Origin: Bodo saltans
Taxonomy: Eukaryota; Euglenozoa; Kinetoplastea; Eubodonida; Bodonidae
Assembly (NCBI GenBank): GCA_001460835.1
Contig: CYKH01001759.1
Location: 1 to 46,859, forward strand
Reading direction: 5' to 3'
Length of the DNA: 46,859 nucleotides
Every line of letters begins with the position of its first letter. The stretch's first letter is position 1. The notes under the pieces are model-generated. The model saw nothing but the letters and a program-made list of their open reading frames with translations, was not told the DNA's origin and did not search any database. Both the position numbers and the translations under genes were made by a program. This document shows, piece after piece, positions 1-8,125 of the stretch.

Positions 1-52
1 CCACGATCTCCCGCATGGGGTTCGCGTCCTTCTTGCTGCTATCAGCGACCAT
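1..52 (-). CDS. RPL11: 60S ribosomal protein L11 (uL5), 5' end only
   Basis: Reading leftwards from an ATG at 52, seventeen codons are visible before the window ends: MVADSSKKDANPMREIV. The NPMREI block preceded by a short Lys-rich stretch is the hallmark N-terminus of eukaryotic L11/uL5, where it is followed by the conserved KLCLNI-type strand. uL5 binds 5S rRNA with uL18 in the central protuberance of the large subunit. Upstream on the same strand is a T-rich tract (about 70-105) and an AG near 59-60, a plausible trans-splice acceptor six to eight nt from the ATG. It follows URB1 in the same leftward cluster. The identification rests on only 17 residues, but the motif is distinctive. Confidence 0.78.
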   Translation of the reverse strand, partial: MVADSSKKDANPMREIV

Positions 53-401
53 TTAGATCTTATGTCGGGCATTTTAAAAAAAAACAGCCAAAACAAAACA
101 TGATGCGGGAAGAGGCTTGTTTATTTTTGTGTCAGCAATAGAGCACATTTATTTTTGTGTTAGGCATTGATTACGCGGGTAGGTCATCTTAAAACAGCTT
201 CTGCACCAAAAACTAGGAGGGCTTCGCTCCTATCGCTCTTTGTGTAAAGTCTTTTGTTTGTTTTTTTTCGTTTTGTTTTGTTTGTTGTTCGGTGACGTTT
301 TCGTTAAGCGGCTTTGAGTTTCAAGTGTTGTTTAAACGTAAAATTTGGTATGCAATGATGGCTTCTTTTACACGCATTTGTTCACCTTCACAAAGCACGC
401 A
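53..401. other. Intergenic region between L11 and URB1
   Basis: This stretch holds the 3' UTR of URB1 and the splice-acceptor region of L11, both on the minus strand. A 13-mer, TTTATTTTTGTGT, occurs twice (120-132 and 148-160), and T-rich runs occur near 240-290. I see no gene in it. Confidence 0.6.
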
Positions 402-3400
402 TTACTTATCCCTCAGCACACTCTCCAGCGACTCAACCTGCTCCCAGAGATTCTTGGAAGACACGTTGAGGTGTTGGAGACGGCGTCGGAGAGCATCCAC
501 TGCACCGCGGCTGATCCGATCTTGGATAAAAGAGTGGCGGCCTGATGATCGGGGGAGCGACTGGAGGAGGCGAAGGGTCAACTGAAGCACATGCTGCAGC
601 AGTGGCCCGCTGAGCTCATCTACGCGATCTGAAAACTCTTCCGTCACATGCAGTGCAAAGCTATGTGCCCACGAAAGGACCTGTCCCTCCACTGCCAGAG
701 TGGACGCCACGTCAGCGGAGTGGGAGCACACACGCGTGACCACGTCCAACGCTTGAACGCGGAGATTGGGATGTGACGACAGCATCGTAATCAGCGATAG
801 TGTGTTGCTGATGACACCGGAGCGAATCAGCGCTCGAGCGTCTGCTAAAGCCCCACTGCTGGAGGAGAGCATTCCGAAGATAAACTGGAGATGCACAGGT
901 GCTTCCTTCTCGAGGGCCGCCTGCAGCATGTTGCCACCCTCGTCAAGGACACGATTGCCACCAGTCTTCTTGGATGCAGACGCACCTGTGGAACCGTTTT
1001 GTGGAGCTGCTCTGGGGCCGCGAACGAGCTCATCTTGCTTCTGAACCATCAGTGAGTGCGTCAAGCAGCCCAATGGGAAAGAGGTCAGGAGGTGGTCCAG
1101 CGGGAAGTTGGAGCTGAACGATGACGGCACTCCAGAAAGGAAGTTGACGACATCGTTGTGAAGGTGGTGGTCGTAGCGATGAAGGGGGGTCTGTGCAGCG
1201 ACCATGAACGCAGTCACAGAAGCTGGAAGACGAGGCACAGATCGATCGGCACTGCTTGAAGTCTTGCCACGCTTGGCGAGTTGCAGTTCCCACTTGAGTG
1301 TTCGAAGTCGCGCATAGTTGAGGAGGGATCGTCGCTGGGGTGTCAAGTGCTTCGCGGACAGTGCCAAGATATTCGATGCCAGTTGCCTCAGAGCTGGGCA
1401 TGTGAAGGAAAGGGCGCGAACTGAGAAGGAGAACATACGGCTAAGCAAGTGAGGTGGGACGAGCTCTGGATGAGCAGCTGAGATGGCCGCCACAGTGTTC
1501 ACCAGCGGAAGCAAGTAGCGAGGGTCCATGTCAAGTCGATGCGTGGCAGCCCGAATATCAACGACGAGCTGGTCTCGAGCAGACAGAACATCAGGGAAAA
1601 TCGCGCGCCACATGCTTGCGAGCTGTTTGCCAGACACACTCGAATCGTGTTCGGAGGAGGTGCGAATGTACACATGGTTCGTCAACGTCAGTGGTCCTGT
1701 GAGACGACGAGCGTCCATTTCGGTCCAAGAATCCAAGAGCTGCGTGAGGACATCAATCTCTCGAGTTGTGTTTGGTGCAAGCGCAGCGCCTTCAGTGACA
1801 TAGCGACCGCGTTGAATTTGAGAGGGTACCACACAGGATTGCAGCACAACGCCTTGTCCCTTTTTTGCACCTCGTGCGTTGTTGCTTGATCGGAAGCGCT
1901 TTCGGGATTCAGCCGGCACTGCACCAACATCCGCAGGACGTTGCCGTGGTGTTGTCGATAGGCTTTGGTCCGTTTCGCTGTCACTGCCTGCGTCGCTGTC
2001 GCTGCTACCAAGCATGACATCTGCTTCGTTGGTGATGGCGTCAGCCTTCTGGATTGCGTGGGGGTGTTGGACGTAGTGCAAGTGGAGGAGCACTGCATAG
2101 CGAAGGCGGTCGGACGCCGACAACGTGCCAGCGTACGTACGGAGCGTCAATTGACCTAGGCGATCAATCACGTCGTCAGCAATAACCTTCAGCGGCGCAT
2201 CTGTTCGCCCGATGTAGCTCACCTTCAGGGCTCGCTGCAACAAGAGCAGAACGCACGCAAGAACACCATCAATTGGCGATAGAGCATGGGACGACTGAAC
2301 AAACCTTGTCGTGTGCTGAGCGTCAGCACTGAGGCCATCTTCAGTGGCGCCAACGGAGCTAACGTGTCTCAGGACGGACTCAATGGTGGACGCGGTCGTT
2401 TTGTCGCTATCGTTGAGAGCAGCAATGCGGCGAAGGACACACCACGGGGCAACTTTGGATTTCGTCCAGTCATCAGAGTTAGACTTCTTTTTGGAGGAAG
2501 GAACGAGAAGTTTACACAGCTCAACGAAGGTCCCGGCAGCCTCGATGCGTGCAATGGTAGCATCGTCGCTGTCGCTCTTCAGTGGAACAAGGGACGAAGA
2601 AAGCAGAGAATCTGAATGAGAATTGCAGACATCTTGCAGAACATCGACCAGAGACGACGTGTGCGTGTGGGTAGTGGCGGCAAGCACAGCAACGGTCAAC
2701 TGTTTGCGACCGCGCATCGCGATCGTGGCGTTCGCGTTTGCAGCCCTTGTGAGGCCGCGCCTCAAAAGCTTTTGTCGCGTTGACCACATCTGCTTGATAG
2801 TGTCAACAAAATCTTCAAACGGCTTCAGGTTCTCCTCAATATTCACTTGCCATACATTTCCACCAGCGGCCTTTTTCGGATCCTGTGTCGTTGCCTTCTC
2901 TCGGGATTTTTGGATTAACACGGTTGCACTTTCTACCAAAACACCATACTCTGCGTTTGTAAGCGTTGCGGCGATTTTTTCCGCAGTTTTCGACGTTGAT
3001 CGAACCATCATGATGCCAATCACGTGCAAAAACATTGGAATAAACTTGGGCTGTAACTCGCTCAGCCACAGGTACACCTCGTCAAGCTCTGCGGCGTAAC
3101 GAACAGAGACGGAGTGGACGCACAGCAGTACAAGTCTAGCAATGTACCCCAGGGCTTCTTGAGTGTCGTTGGAAATGTCTTCTTCTGCTTCAGCTCGTCG
3201 GTTAGCACAATACCAACTCAGAAGGGACACGAGAAGTGGCCAATCAGCGATGGACTGAGACCGTGGCAGCGTTGACAGGGCATTTCCGGTGTTCACATGG
3301 TGAAGGCGTGGGATCTGCACTCCTCGAGCTAAGCTCGAGCAAAGAAGATTGCAAAGAGTGGCGACAGACTTTGGTGTCCAGAGAGCAAGTCCGTCACTTG

Positions 3401-5156
3401 AGCCTTGTGTCTGCATCAGCTGGGTCATGACACCTGTCCAACCACCCTTCTTGTTCTCTACGATCCGAGGGTGGAGTTCAGGAGCAGCACTCAGCCATGA
3501 CACTCGCAAACGGAACAGCGTTGTGTAGCTATCCATCAACAGGTTCATACGCTCCACAGCAAACAGGGTCTTCTCGCGCAGCAGTGCTGCCTTGGCGTTG
3601 CCCGCCTCACCACTTGCGGGCGTGGATGGCTCGGTGAACGGCTTGTGAAGCTGTTGAGACATACGATGCCAGAACTCTTCACGCTTGGGCAGAAACGTCT
3701 CCAGCGCAGCAAGGAATTCAGCATCATACTGCTCCATGTCCACTGCGAGGAAATCAGCAACGTCGCTTGTCAAGCTACCTAACTTTCGGTGCTCCTCCAG
3801 TTGCTTGGATTGTGCGGCGTGGATTGCGTGGATAAGTTTGTGCACGTGCATGGCGCGGTTCACGGCTGACTGTGCAACTTGCAACGCCCAAACAAGCATC
3901 GCCAAGTTGTTACTGTTATTAATGCGCTTGTGAATAAATTGACCAAGCCACGGCGGGCAGACTTCTTCAGCGGCGTTCTTCGGTGACAAGCTGAAAAATC
4001 TTTGAGCCGATGCAGAGGATGGCTGCAGGCGTGCAACAGACCCTTGCAAATGGAATGGCAAGGGTGCTAACATCGACCTTGTTAACACGTTCAACACGGC
4101 AATGTTATTCACTGGATTGTTGCTGGAGGATCCTCGAACGCCGGTGTCCTCCGCTAAGTGGCTGGAAACACGAACGAAGTACGGTCGAATAAGATCTGGG
4201 CATTTGTTCAAGATGTAACACACCAAAGCGGCTTCGCGTGCTGTGTTCTTCGGGTGCAATGTTCGAAGAATCGTGAAAACGAGGAAGTTGGGCATACCCT
4301 TATCATCCGCCTCCGTTCGTGACAGCGCGTAGTCGGACGACGACTCCATCACACCATCCACTAACTGGTAGAGCATCGACGCACATCTATCTGCAATGGC
4401 CTCAACACTCAAAGCCTTGATGAGGATGCGGAAAATGTTACGCTGCCCGACGAGCAGCTGCTTACGCGTCTCCTTGTCGATGGTGCTGGTATCGGAGATG
4501 AATCGGTATTGCACCACATCAAGCACCTCTGACACAACTTTCATGCTATCGCCTTCATCTTGGCGCAGAATCTCAGCTGTGTCTTCAAGGAGTTGAGTAA
4601 GGAAACCATGCGTGCAGATCACTTCTGTTGTTGTGCGTGGATACTTGCTGGAAGCAAGGTTTGCAAGCAGTACCAGGCGGGCGTTGCGTAGTCGACGGAG
4701 TCCAAACGGGAGCTGTGGTCTAAAGCAAGCGAAATGTAACGGCACTTGGCCACCAAATCTGCTAAGAATCACTTGCGGGCAATGAATTGCGATAGCGGCG
4801 AGTAAACCTAAAGCTTGCAGACAAACATTTACATTTGCCTCGGTCACCGATGAAAGAGCAGTCGAAAACATTGGGAATGTTTCTTTGGTTGTGATGGTTC
4901 TTGCAATCATCAATCGGCTAGACTGTGAAGACAGCGAAATGATGTGCTTCACAATTGAGAAACTCTGCTCTAGCACAGCCGGAGTTCGCTGCGAACTGAG
5001 AATTAGCGCGCTAACCGCGTGGCTTTGGGCGGCAAATAAATTCGCAAATTCGGCACCATCTTGCTTCAAGTGAACTTCAATTTTTTGCAGTCCCTCCTCA
5101 ACGGTTTGTTGATACTTCGACAGCAAGTGGCCGATAATCGGCTCAATGAGCGCCAT
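402..5156 (-). CDS. URB1: URB1/NPA1-like nucleolar pre-60S assembly factor
   Basis: Large alpha-helical repeat protein of 1584 aa (yeast Npa1 about 1760, human URB1 about 2270). Npa1/Urb1 acts in the nucleolus in the earliest pre-60S particles, with snoRNP and Dbp6-complex partners. Two family signatures are visible. An N-terminal helical-repeat region contains the CPDLIRPYF stretch at about residue 330, as in the Npa1 N-terminal domain. A C-terminal NopRA1-like region starts about residue 1306 with RLPASVTAF, then HHLHNDVVNFL, matching the family pattern RLPS..A.FL then H.LY..INKFL. A Ser/Asp-rich acidic linker lies near residue 1030. The open frame extends 26 codons further up to 5234, but the polypyrimidine tract (5189-5225) and AG acceptor (5176-5177) lie inside that extension, so the ATG at 5156 is preferred. 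Assignment is by recalled motifs; overall similarity is low. Confidence 0.8.
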   Translation of the reverse strand: MALIEPIIGHLLSKYQQTVEEGLQKIEVHLKQDGAEFANLFAAQSHAVSALILSSQRTPAVLEQSFSIVKHIISLSSQSSRLMIARTITTKETFPMFSTALSSVTEANVNVCLQALGLLAAIAIHCPQVILSRFGGQVPLHFACFRPQLPFGLRRLRNARLVLLANLASSKYPRTTTEVICTHGFLTQLLEDTAEILRQDEGDSMKVVSEVLDVVQYRFISDTSTIDKETRKQLLVGQRNIFRILIKALSVEAIADRCASMLYQLVDGVMESSSDYALSRTEADDKGMPNFLVFTILRTLHPKNTAREAALVCYILNKCPDLIRPYFVRVSSHLAEDTGVRGSSSNNPVNNIAVLNVLTRSMLAPLPFHLQGSVARLQPSSASAQRFFSLSPKNAAEEVCPPWLGQFIHKRINNSNNLAMLVWALQVAQSAVNRAMHVHKLIHAIHAAQSKQLEEHRKLGSLTSDVADFLAVDMEQYDAEFLAALETFLPKREEFWHRMSQQLHKPFTEPSTPASGEAGNAKAALLREKTLFAVERMNLLMDSYTTLFRLRVSWLSAAPELHPRIVENKKGGWTGVMTQLMQTQGSSDGLALWTPKSVATLCNLLCSSLARGVQIPRLHHVNTGNALSTLPRSQSIADWPLLVSLLSWYCANRRAEAEEDISNDTQEALGYIARLVLLCVHSVSVRYAAELDEVYLWLSELQPKFIPMFLHVIGIMMVRSTSKTAEKIAATLTNAEYGVLVESATVLIQKSREKATTQDPKKAAGGNVWQVNIEENLKPFEDFVDTIKQMWSTRQKLLRRGLTRAANANATIAMRGRKQLTVAVLAATTHTHTSSLVDVLQDVCNSHSDSLLSSSLVPLKSDSDDATIARIEAAGTFVELCKLLVPSSKKKSNSDDWTKSKVAPWCVLRRIAALNDSDKTTASTIESVLRHVSSVGATEDGLSADAQHTTRFVQSSHALSPIDGVLACVLLLLQRALKVSYIGRTDAPLKVIADDVIDRLGQLTLRTYAGTLSASDRLRYAVLLHLHYVQHPHAIQKADAITNEADVMLGSSDSDAGSDSETDQSLSTTPRQRPADVGAVPAESRKRFRSSNNARGAKKGQGVVLQSCVVPSQIQRGRYVTEGAALAPNTTREIDVLTQLLDSWTEMDARRLTGPLTLTNHVYIRTSSEHDSSVSGKQLASMWRAIFPDVLSARDQLVVDIRAATHRLDMDPRYLLPLVNTVAAISAAHPELVPPHLLSRMFSFSVRALSFTCPALRQLASNILALSAKHLTPQRRSLLNYARLRTLKWELQLAKRGKTSSSADRSVPRLPASVTAFMVAAQTPLHRYDHHLHNDVVNFLSGVPSSFSSNFPLDHLLTSFPLGCLTHSLMVQKQDELVRGPRAAPQNGSTGASASKKTGGNRVLDEGGNMLQAALEKEAPVHLQFIFGMLSSSSGALADARALIRSGVISNTLSLITMLSSHPNLRVQALDVVTRVCSHSADVASTLAVEGQVLSWAHSFALHVTEEFSDRVDELSGPLLQHVLQLTLRLLQSLPRSSGRHSFIQDRISRGAVDALRRRLQHLNVSSKNLWEQVESLESVLRDK

Positions 5157-5175
5157 GTTGACTTGCGCCTCAATT

Positions 5176-5225
5176 CTATGATTTGTTGGAAGGAGGCAAA
5201 GTGAAAAAGCGGGTTGTAAAAGCAA
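5176..5225 (-). promoter_or_regulatory. Predicted trans-splice acceptor for URB1
   Basis: On the minus strand a pyrimidine-rich tract (5225 down to about 5189) is followed by an AG at 5177-5176, 19 nt before the ATG at 5156. It lies between the stop of the GT2-like gene (5275) and that ATG. Because it falls inside the longest open frame, it decides the start. Confidence 0.6.
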
Positions 5226-5274
5226 GTGCATCATTCACATTCAAATTATTTGGGGCAAACCTGAGGTACAACTT

Positions 5275-6420
5275 CTACCGATATCCGTGAAGTTCCATCA
5301 GGGAGGGAACACGCTTGAACATCACGTCATATGTGACCAAAGATGTCAGCGGGGGAAACAGTTCAAGAACTCGCTTGTCATCGTCTGACATCGATTCCAT
5401 GGGAGGAACAAGTGGCAGCTCAAAGAGATCTTTGGGAGGTGTGTTATGCACTCCTGGAAGTAAATGATTTGTGGAAAGAACAGTCGATCCACCAAAATTG
5501 GGGTACACCATGAACCAACCCTCAACATACATCAGCTTGATCAGGTACTTCTTCCAACTGCTAGCACTATCCCAAGTATTGCTAGAAGGACGCACATTGG
5601 GCTTGTTGGGGTCTACCAACTCTGCAGACTCGCCCCTGTGTTCATCGTACCAACGGCGAAATTTTCTCCAAGGCTGAGGAAAGTATACGGCACCCCAACT
5701 GCAAGGTTGCTGCAGAAGAAACGGCGACCCGTCGTTTGTCGGCTTCCTAACATCGCGGCCGCTTAACTCGTCGTGAATGGGACGGTAAAGGCTCAGTCCC
5801 AACAACTTTGGATCAACTGTAGAACTGGAAGCGAAGTATTGTAGCATTCCACCATTAACCCACCGAAACCATTCGTGGGACACTTCGATGTCATCTTCAA
5901 AGAATGCGGCCACCTCATCATCTTTTCGAGGGTACCAACTTTCCATGATGTTTTTCTTGAGGCCTGCGTTTCCTAGGCGTCTATGAATTTCAAATGGACC
6001 ATGAGGCCAATCAAAAGAATCCAGGTACTCACGAGTGCCGTCCAGTCGTGTCTCTGGCTTCTTTGGGTAGTCTAAGAAAACGTGAAGACGAACATCCTTT
6101 CTCTCAAGGTAATCAGCAGTCACTAGGGAGTGAAGCAAGGTGTGCAGGCCACCGATTCTGTTGTATGTAAAAACAATCACGGTCAAAGTGAACAGCGGTG
6201 GTTCGACGGGGAGAGCAGTGGCTGGCGAAAGGCGAGACGAACATGGTTTGCAAGTTGAACAAGGAACTGCGGGTGGTGTGCTCGGTAGCGAAGAAAGCGT
6301 TGGTGTCTTCTGTTGGATACGCGGGCTGCTACGATCAACATGCAACAATGTCCAGACGAATCCAAACTGCAGGAGTACAAAGAAACCAAGAAACAAAACC
6401 AATCCTGACACCTTTTTCAT
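5275..6420 (-). CDS. GT2-like (GT-A fold) glycosyltransferase, type II membrane protein
   Basis: A 381-aa protein with a signal anchor at residues 5-25, then a Pro/Ser-rich stem (about 30-75) containing a CSTCKPC cluster, then a lumenal catalytic domain. The domain opens with a GT-A strand, TVIVFTYNR (80-88), as in family 2 transferases. It continues with NAGLKKNIMESW (151-162) and FFEDDIEVS (173-181), whose EDD at 175-177 takes the place of the metal-binding DXD. A conserved-looking C-terminal half has PCSWGAVYF and YVEGWFMVYPN. The architecture predicts a Golgi/ER enzyme using a nucleotide-sugar donor; donor and acceptor cannot be read from sequence. The polypyrimidine tract upstream ends in an AG almost at the ATG, giving a very short 5' UTR. 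Its neighbour at 6505-8004 may be another glycosyltransferase. Confidence 0.75.
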   Translation of the reverse strand: MKKVSGLVLFLGFFVLLQFGFVWTLLHVDRSSPRIQQKTPTLSSLPSTPPAVPCSTCKPCSSRLSPATALPVEPPLFTLTVIVFTYNRIGGLHTLLHSLVTADYLERKDVRLHVFLDYPKKPETRLDGTREYLDSFDWPHGPFEIHRRLGNAGLKKNIMESWYPRKDDEVAAFFEDDIEVSHEWFRWVNGGMLQYFASSSTVDPKLLGLSLYRPIHDELSGRDVRKPTNDGSPFLLQQPCSWGAVYFPQPWRKFRRWYDEHRGESAELVDPNKPNVRPSSNTWDSASSWKKYLIKLMYVEGWFMVYPNFGGSTVLSTNHLLPGVHNTPPKDLFELPLVPPMESMSDDDKRVLELFPPLTSLVTYDVMFKRVPSLMELHGYR

Positions 6421-6504
6421 AGCTTGGCAAAAAAAGAACGGGATAAATAAGCGAGAAGTAAGCTAATCGCAGCGCATCATGTCATTAAAGGAGTGGTGGG
6501 TTTT

Positions 6505-8004
6505 TCACGTGCAACGAAACTCAATGTCACTTTGCCTCACGTACCGAAGACCAGCCACTACAAGAAATTTCGCGCAAAACCCTTCACCGCCAATGAAATC
6601 GGTGATTGCTCCGTCACGCACCGCTAACTTTCTATGGAATATCCTTGATGGGCCGCGAGCAGTGATTGTTGAGCACGTCTTTTTGCGAGTGCGAAGGAGC
6701 CTTGAAGCTTCAAGGCAATACCCAGGATGGATGAGCACAAGGAGCCGGTGAGAACGATTTCCTTGAGCCACAAGAAGCGATGTTGCAATTGCCATAGCGC
6801 TGCCCCAAGTGGTCACGATCAGTTCGGCGTTGTTCACGTGCCACATTCGCTGAAGCAATGGAAGATTAGAAGTCAGTGTTGCAACGCGATTTTCTTCAAG
6901 CAATTTGAAAAAACGTAAACTGAAGAGAAATGCTCGTTCTGGGGAATACATGGCAGTGCCATTTGGAAATAACACTTTCATCAAACAAATCGAAAGCGGT
7001 GCCAAGACACCACTGGCGAGATTACTCTTCGTCACCAGTGGCCAGAAAATCTTCGACGTCATTTGTCTTCTGCAACCTTGGTTCCAACCAAGGTAGTATG
7101 GCGCGAAACTTACAGTTTGAAAACGCCAAGGTTGCACCGCTGTTAAATTGAGTAATCTGATGTCTAGCGGAAACACGGGAAGATTGAGAGCTTGATTGAC
7201 GTCGACAAAAAATTTTGACCAAGTCCACGCTGATTCGAATGTCCAATCGTCGCTGCAAGGCACAAGCCATGGGACGTTTCGTGTGTTCAATCCATCAGCG
7301 AAGTAGTGCCCAACAGCAAAAAATAAGTTGTCTGCTGCGTGTCCAGGTGAATTTAGCGAGCTATCGAGAGCATAAAATACTTCGTTGCTGTAGTTTATGG
7401 GGCGAGCGTATGACGAACAGGACCACGGAGTTGAATTGTTGATTGACTGCACCATCGAAGCACCACGACTACCATTACTGCGAGCAAGTAAACGAAAAGT
7501 TGAATGAATATCACTCAACTTTTTCTTCAGAACTCGATCTCCAAATAGGCATGGAAGCGAGCTGAACTCAGAGCTACTCGCGTCAACTAGGTTCCACGAT
7601 CCCAAATCAGAATGTGAAAAGGCAAAGATTGCTGTTATCAAATCGCCAACAGTCACTGCTGCGAGACGTACATTGGACACAGAAACAGTTCGTTTGTGCT
7701 CACATGGACAAAGCCCTCGACTGGTTTCGAAACCTTCACACGCCTGTTGCGAAAAGCGTCGGAAGAACAACGTGCACCCACCAGTGGAGTTGTATGGGTC
7801 AAGACACAAACCATCGCGTGGCATCTCATGGAAGCATCGTTGATCGAGTGACGAATAGTTCAACTCAAGTTTGTTCATTTTCGATGCGCTAACGTTCGAC
7901 GAGGCAGCCGCTTGGAGTGTGGAGCCGCTTGCTGGCGCAACTTGTGAAAAGTGAATGTAAGCGAAAAGCAGAATCGCGACTGTTACAACAACGACATATT
8001 TCAT
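6505..8004 (-). CDS. Type II membrane or secreted glycoprotein, possibly a GT61-like glycosyltransferase
   Basis: A 499-aa protein with an N-terminal hydrophobic segment (residues 3-20), then a Ser/Ala-rich spacer and a large lumenal domain with nine N-glycosylation sequons and paired Cys residues. The C-terminal third resembles the GT61/DUF563 pattern. There is RAFLFSLRFFKLLEENRV, then the LPLLQRMWHVNNAELIVTTWGSAMA block, where the family has a helix followed by a strand and HGAGL-type loop, then a hydrophobic strand LLVLIHPGY. The canonical His of HGAG is replaced by TWGSA, so the match is weak. Co-directional with the GT2-like gene and about 85 nt upstream of it. If not a transferase, it is an unrecognised lumenal glycoprotein. 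Confidence 0.4.
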   Translation of the reverse strand: MKYVVVVTVAILLFAYIHFSQVAPASGSTLQAAASSNVSASKMNKLELNYSSLDQRCFHEMPRDGLCLDPYNSTGGCTLFFRRFSQQACEGFETSRGLCPCEHKRTVSVSNVRLAAVTVGDLITAIFAFSHSDLGSWNLVDASSSEFSSLPCLFGDRVLKKKLSDIHSTFRLLARSNGSRGASMVQSINNSTPWSCSSYARPINYSNEVFYALDSSLNSPGHAADNLFFAVGHYFADGLNTRNVPWLVPCSDDWTFESAWTWSKFFVDVNQALNLPVFPLDIRLLNLTAVQPWRFQTVSFAPYYLGWNQGCRRQMTSKIFWPLVTKSNLASGVLAPLSICLMKVLFPNGTAMYSPERAFLFSLRFFKLLEENRVATLTSNLPLLQRMWHVNNAELIVTTWGSAMAIATSLLVAQGNRSHRLLVLIHPGYCLEASRLLRTRKKTCSTITARGPSRIFHRKLAVRDGAITDFIGGEGFCAKFLVVAGLRYVRQSDIEFRCT

Positions 8005-8125
8005 GTATCTTCACAAAAACAAAAACAAAAAAAATCAAGCAGCTCAAGGTCAGCTCAAACAGCACTCTTCTTTGAAAAAAATGTCTCACTGTTTGGCAGC
8101 ACAAGCCTTAGTTCAAATAGTTAGT

